DNA of 64,000 nucleotides from Neorickettsia risticii str. Illinois (GCF_000022525.1 NC_013009.1:558001-622000); one strand, 5' to 3'. Counted from the stretch's first letter, positions 29,347 to 36,537 are shown. The notes: generated by a model not told the origin, from the letters alone. Translations and numbers: made by a program.

Positions 29347-30777
29347 ATGGATAATCCAACTGGTAAGCAGCCTAACCCAACTGGGCACGGCAACGAAGAG
29401 CAAAACAATCCAGAACAACAACATGACAATGTAGGAGCATCCAGTAGTAGCGAAGAGGAAGAGATCTTTCAAGATGCGCAAGGTGCCGCAGGGGGAGCAG
29501 ATGCACAGCAAGCTGCTAACGCAGAAGAGCCCAGTAGTAGTGAAGAGGAAGAGATCTTTCAAGAGGCAGAGGACGCCATAGGGGGAACAGATACACAGCA
29601 AAATGACCCCCAACCGCCTGAGGGAGAACAAGGTGCTGAAGGAAGAAGCCGAAGAAGAAGTAGATGTCGCCGTAGTCCTCGAGGAAAACCTCTTTCTATA
29701 CCGGACACAATTGAGGAAGAGGGTGAACAACAATCAGAGCAAGATGCTGTAGAAGAATCAGAACAGCAGGACCCACAATCATCTGATGGAGAACAAGGTG
29801 CTGTAGGAGGAGCAGTACAGCAAGGTACAGACGTAGGAGAATCCAGTAGTAACGAAGAAGCTGTATCTATCCCTCAAAGGCTTGCTGCACAGCTATTTAG
29901 CCCTAGAGGCGTTGTAAGGATAACAGGCTACTCTCTTGCACTTGGATATGGATTTAGTACATCTTTCCTCCTTGCTGCACTTACATTTGTCAGAAACCCT
30001 GCTTTACAAGGGGCAGTTCGCCGACGTCTAACTGCAACAGGGCGTTTTAGCCCAGAAGACCTTGCAGCAATAGAAAGCCCTGCTCCACGAAGGCCACTGA
30101 CACGCACCAGCAGCGCGATACTTCTTTTCGGAGATCTCTCAGCACTTGTGCTTGCCGCATTCTTTGTACTCTATGGAGCACTTGGACTATGGCTTGCAAC
30201 TGGCACAATAAGCCCTCTTAGAGAACAAAGAAGAAATCCTGGTCCTAATAGGGACAGTGGAAACCCAGATGATAATCAAGACCAAGGTGCCATAGGAGGA
30301 GCAAGCGAGCACGAAGAAGCTGCATATGCCGCTCACACCCCTGCTTTGCAGTTATTCAACCAGGGTGTCCTCATAACAAGAACAGCTGGTATTCTCGCCG
30401 AGGGAAGTGGAATTTGGTACGCATTCTTAATTGTTGCATGGGCACTTCTCAGAAACCCTCGTTCACGAAGTATAGTTCGCCGACGTCTAACTGCCACAGG
30501 GCATTTTAGACCAGAAGACCTTGAGGGAATGGAAGGACCACAAAGACCATTAACACGTACTGCCAATATCACATCTCTTCTTGGGGATTGCATACTATGT
30601 ATGCTGGCCATTGGAATTGTACTCTTTTTAGCACTTGGACTATGGCTTGCAACTGGCACAATAAGCCTTTCTAGAGAGCAAAGGAGAGATAACAACAATG
30701 ATCACCAACCTCCTCAAGGAGAACTTGACGAGCCAAGAGCAGATGAAGCCCATCAAGGAGGACGAGATTTTGACTAA
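29347..30777 (+). CDS. Array member A: acidic repeat protein with two copies of a two-helix membrane module
   Basis: Unknown function; first and largest of the array at 476 residues. Residues 1-180 are acidic and hydrophilic with two SSSEEEEIFQ units (about 32-50 and 62-80) and two copies of the 20-residue DPQxxxGEQGAxGGA unit. An Arg-rich stretch (RSRRRSRCRRSPRGK, 100-114) runs into PLSIPDTIEEE. Two homologous modules follow, at about 184-296 and 335-447. Each has a hydrophobic segment, a basic loop (VRRRLTATGxFxPEDL), a second hydrophobic segment, and the ending LGLWLATGTIS followed by REQRR. The C-terminus is GELDEPRADEAHQGGRDFD. There is no signal peptide. It looks like a fusion of two paralogs. 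Confidence 0.85.
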   Translation: MDNPTGKQPNPTGHGNEEQNNPEQQHDNVGASSSSEEEEIFQDAQGAAGGADAQQAANAEEPSSSEEEEIFQEAEDAIGGTDTQQNDPQPPEGEQGAEGRSRRRSRCRRSPRGKPLSIPDTIEEEGEQQSEQDAVEESEQQDPQSSDGEQGAVGGAVQQGTDVGESSSNEEAVSIPQRLAAQLFSPRGVVRITGYSLALGYGFSTSFLLAALTFVRNPALQGAVRRRLTATGRFSPEDLAAIESPAPRRPLTRTSSAILLFGDLSALVLAAFFVLYGALGLWLATGTISPLREQRRNPGPNRDSGNPDDNQDQGAIGGASEHEEAAYAAHTPALQLFNQGVLITRTAGILAEGSGIWYAFLIVAWALLRNPRSRSIVRRRLTATGHFRPEDLEGMEGPQRPLTRTANITSLLGDCILCMLAIGIVLFLALGLWLATGTISLSREQRRDNNNDHQPPQGELDEPRADEAHQGGRDFD

Positions 30778-30817
30778 GTTTTTAGCTAATATAGTTTAGT
30801 AATATAGAAAAACGAGC

Positions 30818-31564
30818 ATGTTAAACCCAAACGATAGAGGTCTTAATCCTAACGAAAACGAGGAAAACCCAGTAAATGAGCAGAATCAAGGTGCCGCAGA
30901 ACAGCACGAACAAGAAGGGGCTCAACAAGATGATCCTCAACCGCCTGATGGAGAACAAGGCGCTGTAGGAGGAGCAGCCGCACAGCAAAATGACCCCCAA
31001 CCACTTGATGGAGAACAAGGTGCTGTAGGAGGAGCAGGTGCCCCACACGATGACCCTCAACCGCTTGATGGAGAACAAGGTGCCGTAGGAGGAGCAGGTG
31101 CCCAACCACATCCCGAGGACAACCCATTACAGGAGTTAGCCGCGCTACTAGAAGATCGTATTGTTCTTGCCAGAGCATATGGTCTTTTTGCAATCATCTG
31201 TGCTGCTGGGTTTGCATATGCTTCCACTCCACGTATGCGGATGTTTTTCCGCAGACATCTACTAAGAGCAGGTCCATTTGGTGGAATGTTTCCAGAAGAA
31301 AGAATTGTACATAGAGAAGGACGACTAGCAGCACTCAGAGAGGGTGCAGTACTTTTGCTGAATATGCCGTTGGTGATGCTTGGTATACTAATGGCCTTAT
31401 GCACGATACTTAAAATGTGCATATGGTGTCTAGCATATCTCGCATTTGATGCACTAGGCCTTTTTGAAGGACAAGGCGGAAATGAACCACCCCCACCTCC
31501 TCAAGGAGGACTTGACGAACCCAGAGCAGATGGGGTAAACCAAGAAGGGCAAAATCATCATTAA
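30818..31564 (+). CDS. Array member B: acidic repeat protein with two-helix module
   Basis: Unknown function, 248 residues, 40 bp after member A. The start MLNPNDRGLNPNENE is the family N-terminus. Three consecutive 20-residue units (residues 39-58, 59-78, 79-98; DPQPLDGEQGAVGGAGAPHD type) make an acidic Pro/Gly/Gln-rich domain. Hydrophobic segments lie at about 115-135 and 176-213. The loop between them, RMRMFFRRHLLRAGPF, is basic, matching the loops in member A. A proline run (PPPPP) precedes the shared tail GGLDEPRADGVNQEGQNHH. Unlike A, C, D and E it lacks an Arg-rich N-terminal motif. The basic loop predicts that both termini face the same side of the membrane. Confidence 0.85.
   Translation: MLNPNDRGLNPNENEENPVNEQNQGAAEQHEQEGAQQDDPQPPDGEQGAVGGAAAQQNDPQPLDGEQGAVGGAGAPHDDPQPLDGEQGAVGGAGAQPHPEDNPLQELAALLEDRIVLARAYGLFAIICAAGFAYASTPRMRMFFRRHLLRAGPFGGMFPEERIVHREGRLAALREGAVLLLNMPLVMLGILMALCTILKMCIWCLAYLAFDALGLFEGQGGNEPPPPPQGGLDEPRADGVNQEGQNHH
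30932..31111 (+). repeat. Three 60-bp tandem units in member B
   Basis: Three in-frame 60-bp units encode DPQPxDGEQGAVGGA plus five variable residues. The units are nearly identical in DNA; single diverged copies of the same unit occur in member A (residues 86-99 and 141-160). Copy number could change without loss of frame. Confidence 0.9.
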
Positions 31565-31617
31565 ATTTTTAGTTGATGTTTGCTTGATATGGTTTAGTGA
31601 AATAGAAAGTAATAAAT

Positions 31618-32436
31618 ATGTTAAGCGCAAATGATAAAGATCTTAATCAGAGCGGTGATAGCACAGTAGATAATCAAAACCCGGGGCAAGGTGCTGTAGG
31701 AGGCACAGGACAAGAAGGTGAACAACAAGGTGCCATAGAAGGAGCAGGCGGACAACAGGATGCTCTACAACCATCTGGTGGAGAACAAGGTGCTGTGGGA
31801 CAGCAAGAACAAGGAGGTGAACAACAAGGTGCTGTAGGAGGCACAGGACAAGAAGGTGAACCACAAGGTGCCATAGAAGGAGCAGGCGGACAACAGGATG
31901 CTCTACAACCATCTGGTGGAGAACAAGGTGCTGTAGGAGGCACAGGACAAGGAGGTGAACAACAAGGCACTACAAGAGCCCGAAGGAGACATAGACATCG
32001 CCATGGTCACGAAGGACAACAAGTTCTGGCAACAATCGAAGAGGGTGTAGAAGAAGAACAACAAGGGGGTGGAGAAGCACACAACATTGACGAAGGTCCA
32101 CAGCCGGCAGGTGGAGATCCTCGCCTTCCTATTGGGGTTGTTACATGCACGCTTGCGGGCAATCTTTTCCTTCGCGAAGGGATCAGAACGGCATATGAAG
32201 AAGATCATGAAAGGAGCACGGAGTCTGGAGGACCTATTACCCTTGTGCTATTTGCCCTCGCTGGAATACTGTATTTGCTTACGTTAATTTTTGCATGGAT
32301 GATGTATAGAGAAGGTTCTCTAGGCCTTGAAGAGGGAAATAGAGGAGATCCAGGAGCACCAGGCGGGGGAGGTCCAGGAAGGCTTGACGACCCAAGTGTA
32401 GATGAAGCAGGACAAAGACAGCGCGATCTCTCTTGA
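31618..32436 (+). CDS. Array member C: Gly/Gln-rich repeat protein with two hydrophobic segments
   Basis: Unknown function, 272 residues. Two copies of a 36-residue cassette (residues 25-60 and 71-106, one difference) fill the acidic Gly/Gln-rich N-terminal half. An Arg/His block (RARRRHRHRHGH, 120-131) follows, then QQVLATIEEGVEEE. The first hydrophobic segment (about 170-186) is short and weak; the second (206-230) is strong, with an acidic and basic loop between. The tail is RLDDPSVDEAGQRQRDLS, identical to that of member D. No signal peptide and no obvious ribosome-binding site precede the ATG; the upstream AGTAATAAAT recalls the AGTAAAT before members D and E. Confidence 0.83.
   Translation: MLSANDKDLNQSGDSTVDNQNPGQGAVGGTGQEGEQQGAIEGAGGQQDALQPSGGEQGAVGQQEQGGEQQGAVGGTGQEGEPQGAIEGAGGQQDALQPSGGEQGAVGGTGQGGEQQGTTRARRRHRHRHGHEGQQVLATIEEGVEEEQQGGGEAHNIDEGPQPAGGDPRLPIGVVTCTLAGNLFLREGIRTAYEEDHERSTESGGPITLVLFALAGILYLLTLIFAWMMYREGSLGLEEGNRGDPGAPGGGGPGRLDDPSVDEAGQRQRDLS
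31690..31797 (+). repeat. 108-bp cassette, copy 1 (member C)
   Basis: This cassette encodes the 36-residue unit that begins GAVGGTGQEGE and ends GGEQGAV. A near-identical copy follows at 31828-31935, and a third lies in the next gene at 32563-32670. Confidence 0.9.
31828..31935 (+). repeat. 108-bp cassette, copy 2 (member C)
   Basis: This is the second copy in the same gene, with an offset of 138 bp (46 codons). It differs from copy 1 by one residue (QQG to PQG), a change it shares with the copy in member D. Confidence 0.9.
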
Positions 32437-32511
32437 GTTTTCATTCAGGATCTGCTAGCAGTTTATCCATACAATAAAAAAGTAAATATGTTAAACTCAA
32501 GTGGTAAAGAT
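32354..32511 (+). repeat. 158-bp block spanning the end of member C and start of member D
   Basis: This block covers the last 28 codons of member C, the spacer, and the first 8 codons of member D. It is nearly identical to 33242-33399, which spans the end of D and start of E. Almost all mismatches fall in the spacer. Confidence 0.92.
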
Positions 32512-33324
32512 TCTAATCAAAACGGTGATAGCACAGGAAATAATGATAAAAACCCCGAACAAGGTACTGTAGGAAGCACAGGACAAGAAGGTGAACCACA
32601 AGGTGCCATAGAAGGAGCAGGCGGACAACAGGATGCTCTACAACCATCTGGTGGAGAACAAGGTGCTGTGGGACAGCAAGAACAAGGAGGTGAACAACAA
32701 GGCACTAAAAGAGCCCGAAGGAGACACAGAGATCGCCATGGTCACGGGGGAGGAGAACAAGCTCTTGAAAGAAGAAGCCGAAGAAGAAATAAAAATCGCC
32801 GTGGTCGTCGAGGAAAACGTCTTTCTATACCGGAAACAATTGAGGAAGAGGATGAACAACAAGCAGAACAGCAGGACTCACAAACATCTGGTGGAGGGCA
32901 ACAAGTTCTAGCAACGATTGAAGAGGATGTAGAACAAGAGGGCGAACAACAAGAGGGTGGACGACAAGGGACTGAAGGAGCGGTACAAGGACATGCCGAA
33001 GGTCCGGGAGGAAGTACTTTCCATTATATTGTTCTTGTTTTATTACTGCTTACAGGAAATTTTTGCCTTCGTGAAGGAACTAGACAGACACGGGAAAGCA
33101 ACCGAGAAGCACCTAGAAGAGAAGCTAATGAGGTTAATCCCCTACTGCTATGCGCAGTGATAATATATCTCGTTGTGATCATTTTAGCGTTTTTTCTTTT
33201 GAGGAGAGGCAGAGAAGTAGACAATGGAAGAGGAGATACAAGAGCACCAGGCGGGGGAGGTCCAGGAAGGCTTGACGACCCAAGTGTAGATGAAGCAGGA
33301 CAAAGACAGCGCGATCTCTCTTGA
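32488..33324 (+). CDS. Array member D: repeat protein with double Arg-rich block and two membrane helices
   Basis: Unknown function, 278 residues. It opens MLNSSGKDSNQNGDSTG and holds one copy of the 36-residue cassette (26-61). Two Arg-rich blocks follow: RARRRHRDRHGHGG (75-88), shared with member C, and ERRSRRRNKNRRGRRGKR (94-111) running into LSIPETIEEE, shared with member A. A second TIEE element (QQVLATIEEDVEQ) repeats that of C. Hydrophobic segments are at about 177-194 and 217-238, separated by a basic loop (LREGTRQTRESNREAPRRE). The tail RLDDPSVDEAGQRQRDLS equals that of C. The gene is a mosaic of parts found in A and C. Confidence 0.85.
   Translation: MLNSSGKDSNQNGDSTGNNDKNPEQGTVGSTGQEGEPQGAIEGAGGQQDALQPSGGEQGAVGQQEQGGEQQGTKRARRRHRDRHGHGGGEQALERRSRRRNKNRRGRRGKRLSIPETIEEEDEQQAEQQDSQTSGGGQQVLATIEEDVEQEGEQQEGGRQGTEGAVQGHAEGPGGSTFHYIVLVLLLLTGNFCLREGTRQTRESNREAPRREANEVNPLLLCAVIIYLVVIILAFFLLRRGREVDNGRGDTRAPGGGGPGRLDDPSVDEAGQRQRDLS
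32563..32670 (+). repeat. 108-bp cassette, copy 3 (member D)
   Basis: This copy is the same unit as in member C, starting GTVGSTGQEGEPQG. It carries the PQG variant of the second member C copy but is followed by GQQEQGGEQQG, as the first copy is, which suggests recombination between genes. Confidence 0.88.
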
Positions 33325-33399
33325 GTTTTCACTCGGAACCTGCTAGCAGTTTATTCATATAATAAAAAAGTAAATATGTTAAACTCAAGTGGTAAAGAT
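33242..33399 (+). repeat. 158-bp block spanning the end of member D and start of member E
   Basis: This is the partner of 32354-32511. The identical 3' coding ends and 5' starts with a shared spacer show that the unit of duplication was a whole gene plus spacer, or that conversion keeps the junctions alike. Confidence 0.92.
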
Positions 33400-34107
33400 C
33401 CTCATGCCAATGGAAATGGAGATACGAGAAATGACAATCAGAACCCAGCTCAAGGTGCTGAAGTAGTGCAGGAGGGGAACCAGGAACAAAATGATGATCA
33501 ACAAGGGGTCGTAGGAGGAAACCAAAGTGGCACAGAAGAAGGCTGCAGCCAACAAGCAGCTGGGAGAGCCCGAAGAAGACGTAGGCGCATAAGAGCAGCG
33601 GGGGGGGGTCCGCATGAAGGTGTTGAGGAAGAGACAGGCAGCGTAGGAGGGGAGGATACCCATCAACTGGACGGTGCCGAACCACAAGGAGCCATTCCAG
33701 AAGGTGAGGAAGGAGAAGAGCTTCAGTACGTTTGCATACTCATTGTTGCTGCATTTTGTCTAAATTACATACTTCGGGCATCGCTTATTGATATAAGAGA
33801 TCAGGCTAGAAGCATGCAGGGTGTAAGTTCCCCAGAAGGAAACGGAGAAAAAGAAAGCCCTCTACCACAAATCGATCCCTCCTACATGTTGATGGTGGGT
33901 TGGTTCTTGTATGCTTTACTAGCACTTGTAACGGCAACAGTAGGTTCCCTTGGATACGCAGGCAGGCGAGTGAGAAGATTTTTACAGAGTGGAGGAGCAG
34001 ATACAGGACAGCATGAAGAAAATAACCAACAAGAAAGAGGGGAACTTGCTGGTGAACTTGATGATCCAGAAGCAGAAGGGCATGGTGAAGGCAAGGGTTT
34101 TGGTTGA
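33376..34107 (+). CDS. Array member E: acidic protein with Arg block, G9 tract and two membrane helices
   Basis: Unknown function, 243 residues. It starts MLNSSGKDPHANGNG, like member D. The N-terminal part is Gln/Asn/Gly-rich with QGAEVVQEG and QQGVVGGNQ units, then an Arg block GRARRRRRRIRAAGGG (63-78). The GGG codons lie in a run of nine G at 33600-33608. Hydrophobic segments lie at about 117-136 and 170-192, and the post-helix region is basic (GYAGRRVRRFLQ). The tail is GELDDPEAEGHGEGKGFG. A one-base change in the G tract would end or alter the protein before both helices, so the gene could be phase variable. Confidence 0.84.
   Translation: MLNSSGKDPHANGNGDTRNDNQNPAQGAEVVQEGNQEQNDDQQGVVGGNQSGTEEGCSQQAAGRARRRRRRIRAAGGGPHEGVEEETGSVGGEDTHQLDGAEPQGAIPEGEEGEELQYVCILIVAAFCLNYILRASLIDIRDQARSMQGVSSPEGNGEKESPLPQIDPSYMLMVGWFLYALLALVTATVGSLGYAGRRVRRFLQSGGADTGQHEENNQQERGELAGELDDPEAEGHGEGKGFG
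33600..33608 (+). repeat. G9 homopolymer inside member E
   Basis: Nine consecutive G encode part of Ala-Ala-Gly-Gly-Gly after the Arg block. Tracts of this length are prone to slipped-strand mispairing. A G8 tract also occurs in ubiG (minus strand, 7607-7614), so long G runs are not unique to this array. Confidence 0.9.
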
Positions 34108-34127
34108 AGCCTAAGACACAAAGAAAT

Positions 34128-34653
34128 GTGTGGAATCCTAGTAACCATCTTAACGTCAGCACATCAGAAGATGAAGCGGATACTCAGGGAGCACAGGCAA
34201 GTGCACAAGAAGACGAGTACACTCCTACGCAAAATACACCTGACAACGAAGGGGCCGCATCTACAGTTCTAAATCTTGTGGAAGTGCCTAATGTAGGTAC
34301 CGCAGCAGACCCAAATTCACTTGACCTCTTTATCATTATTTTTGCTACCCTGCTCACACCCTGTCTGCATTTTTTTATTGCATCACATGATCTCGTCTTC
34401 CCTCAATCGGACCATACGTACTCCGGATTTGAGGGAACTAGATCAAGAACACGAAATTGACTCTCCCGGGAATGGGGAAATTGGTTTACATCTTTTGCTA
34501 TTCCCACTTTCCATATTGCTCTGCTTTTTATGCACTTGTTGGATTCTAGGATTGGAAATTGATATACAAGAAGCCGAGCAATCACCACAGGGAAATATTA
34601 ACTATCCCGAACCAGGGGAAGGAGCACAAGGGCATGATGCAAGATCAGTATAA
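34128..34653 (+). pseudogene. Array member F: frameshifted family member (possible off-state gene)
   Basis: Two overlapping frames together form one family member. The first, from GTG 34128 (VWNPSNHLN, like the MLNPND/MLNSSG starts), runs through an acidic region and into a hydrophobic segment (LDLFIIIFATLLTP), then stops at 34460. The second, one base further on, continues with a polar loop and a strong second helix (LHLLLFPLSILLCFLCTCW), then EPGEGAQGHD to 34653. The frames meet near a T7 tract at 34370-34376; removing one T gives an open frame of 174 residues with both helices. It lacks the Arg block and the LDDP tail, so decay is also possible. Confidence 0.65.
34370..34376 (+). repeat. 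T7 tract at the frameshift of member F
   Basis: Seven T lie inside the first hydrophobic segment. With six T the codons read His-Phe-Leu-Leu-His-His and join both halves of the gene in one frame. Confidence 0.6.
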
Positions 34654-34953
34654 CATTTCAAAAAAAATCAGTACCTAAGCAACTAGCAGCATGAATAACC
34701 TCGAGATACTTTGTCCTTCAATGGTATAAGTGCCCAAGTCATGCCTCACTTAGGAATATTTTTGGTTGCAGCAAATAAAAATTAACCGATGGATTAATAC
34801 CTTGTCGTTCAGCGGTATAAGTGGTGCTAAGTGACTCAAGTCATAATTCAGTAAGGAATATTTCTGGTTGCAGTCAATAAAATAGTAAAGGAAAATTAAT
34901 CGGATTTTTAATAAATTAAATCTATAATAAACTATTCGGTTAGAACACTACGC
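34654..34953. repeat. Spacer with an imperfect direct repeat
   Basis: No gene is seen in these 300 bp. Two diverged copies of a segment of roughly 75-87 bp lie at about 34706-34780 and 34796-34882. They share TTCAxxGGTATAAGTG, AAGTCAT, AGGAATATTT, TGGTTGCAG and AATAAAA in the same order. The second copy is followed by an AT-rich stretch that leads to the next gene. The shared blocks could be old promoter or leader copies, as expected if the spacer once separated another array member. Confidence 0.65.
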
Positions 34954-35370
34954 ATGCCACATCCAAAGCACCGAAAACCAGTAACGTTAAAAGAGTTCCT
35001 ACCTGAAGGCTTCATAGATTCTTCAGAGAGTGAAGAAAAATCATCTGCAGACGTAACATCTGGAGCACAGGGTGGAAAAGATACGTCAAATAATGCGGGA
35101 AAAGGAGGAACTGGTACAAGTTCCCCAGGAAAAGATACTGCTCCCCTGGCAGCTCCAGTGAGTCTTTCGCCAGAGATGCAATACCTGAAAAAAATTAGAC
35201 AAGCAGCGAGCTGTCGGAACCCTTTTGGACCTTTTCCTCAGAGCAAAGTACCTTTTTCTCCTGAAGGCCTAAATCCATCTGAAACGGCACCAGCGTCAAG
35301 AGTAGCTGTAGGAAACGTAGAAACACACGAGACGGATCGCGGTAAAGGTCGTGGCGGTGGAAACACATGA
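34954..35370 (+). CDS. Small hydrophilic hypothetical protein after the array
   Basis: Unknown function, 138 residues, no signal peptide and no hydrophobic segment. It begins MPHPKHRKPVTLKEFLPEGF, then has an acidic SSESEEKSS, a Gly/Ser/Thr-rich low-complexity middle (GKGGTGTSSPGKD), LSPEMQYLKKIRQAASCRNP, and a Gly/Arg end. The Gly/Ser low complexity and acidic Ser cluster recall the array proteins, but there is no membrane module or shared tail, so I do not call it a member. It may be a separate secreted or disordered protein. Lack of homology evidence keeps confidence moderate. Confidence 0.55.
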   Translation: MPHPKHRKPVTLKEFLPEGFIDSSESEEKSSADVTSGAQGGKDTSNNAGKGGTGTSSPGKDTAPLAAPVSLSPEMQYLKKIRQAASCRNPFGPFPQSKVPFSPEGLNPSETAPASRVAVGNVETHETDRGKGRGGGNT

Positions 35371-35772
35371 AAACACCAAGAATTAACAGACTATAGTCTA
35401 CTTTTCATAGTACTGTCGGTGGAAAGTGTGAGATCATATGGCGTACCTACTCTGTCAATCTCTGATGTATACTTGTCGATGTCTAAGTGAATGTACCTAC
35501 TTACTTCCCCAGCAATATTTCTCTTAGTATCACAGGAAAAAGACGCATTGCTTTCTGTTCACCTAATGACATCCAGTCACAAATGCGTCTCCTGGTTTCT
35601 CTAAAAATACACTTCTTGAAACTACACAATAAAAAAGCGCACACAAAATCGATATATACTCAGTGACGCCTAGTTGGAAATTATTGCTGCCTGCACTTCT
35701 AAAAATACAGCACTCAGAAGCATACAACAGGAAAAAGCAGCTACAAATTCATCAGAAAAACATGGAATGTAC
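35371..35772. other. Spacer with degenerate direct repeat
   Basis: These 402 bp contain no supported gene. Two similar segments start CTAAAAATACA at about 35602 and 35699 and end ATATACTCAG and ATGTACTCAG near 35662 and 35776. The second overlaps the 3' end of the acetyltransferase gene. This looks like an old tandem duplication of about 100 bp. Confidence 0.45.
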
Positions 35773-36537
35773 TCAGGCACACTTTGAGTAGTACAATCCT
35801 AGCCCGCCGAGCATCTTGAAACCCATTTTCCTGTATAAGCTCTCAGAAATTGGATTGATACAGTGAGCAATTGCTACATCGCAACCTAGCTCCTTAACCA
35901 ATGCAAGCCGCTGTAGTACCAATTGCACTCCTATACCACGTTGCCTATATTCCTGAAGCACACCATCAGCATAAAAACACGCTACGCGTTCATCAAGATA
36001 GAAACCACACACCCCCACGATTTTGCCATCCAAAGAAACGAGAAAAAATCGAAGCCTATTCGGATCAGCTTCTCCTATACCTCGAAATGATGGCACTAAT
36101 ACCCCGGGCCTATGCCAGAAAATTCTCGACGATAAATCATCAAATAACTGTACTTCTTCGAGTGTGGAAATCTGCGTAAATTTGACAGAAGTATCAATCT
36201 TACCCGAAGGTATTGTATATCTCGAAAGATCCAGGAAAGCTTTTTTCGGATTACTTGTGCGCCTGATATTATACTTACCTAGGTACATTTTTAGGACGCT
36301 CATACCTGGCTCAACAGCCCAAGACATGTCCCAACCACGCTCATTGAGCTTCGCCAGAATCGTTACAAACTCAGATTCAGTTATTGCACCCGAGCAAAAC
36401 ACATAATTGAACAAAGAGTCCTTGACGCCATTATAAACGATAAGATGATCCCCCACTGCAACAGTCTCCCAGTTGGAGATCTCCGCCAGATGGCAAACAT
36501 ACTGCTGAAGGTTACGAGAATGAAGCAAACCACTCAT
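35773..36537 (-). CDS. GNAT-family N-acetyltransferase
   Basis: The 254-residue protein has a C-terminal GNAT fold: FFLVSLDGKIVGVCGFYLDE (beta strands), then the acetyl-CoA loop RQRGIGVQLVLQRLA (the Q/RxxGxG/A motif) and ISESLYRKMGFKMLGGLGLY, the usual last segment. Residues 1-110 form a separate N-terminal domain I cannot name. The substrate cannot be told from sequence. It stands between the array and a Gly-rich hypothetical, with no operon partner that would hint at its role. Confidence 0.85.
   Translation of the reverse strand: MSGLLHSRNLQQYVCHLAEISNWETVAVGDHLIVYNGVKDSLFNYVFCSGAITESEFVTILAKLNERGWDMSWAVEPGMSVLKMYLGKYNIRRTSNPKKAFLDLSRYTIPSGKIDTSVKFTQISTLEEVQLFDDLSSRIFWHRPGVLVPSFRGIGEADPNRLRFFLVSLDGKIVGVCGFYLDERVACFYADGVLQEYRQRGIGVQLVLQRLALVKELGCDVAIAHCINPISESLYRKMGFKMLGGLGLYYSKCA

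Noticed and set aside
30821-31193. Several long frames antisense to the array genes (such as the one rich in HLVLHQ)
   Set aside because: They arise from the repetitive coding strand, have repeat-driven composition and no start signals.
29347-35370. Array region as a prophage or insertion element
   Set aside because: No transposase, integrase, inverted repeats or tRNA junction was seen; the repeats are inside coding sequence and in-frame.
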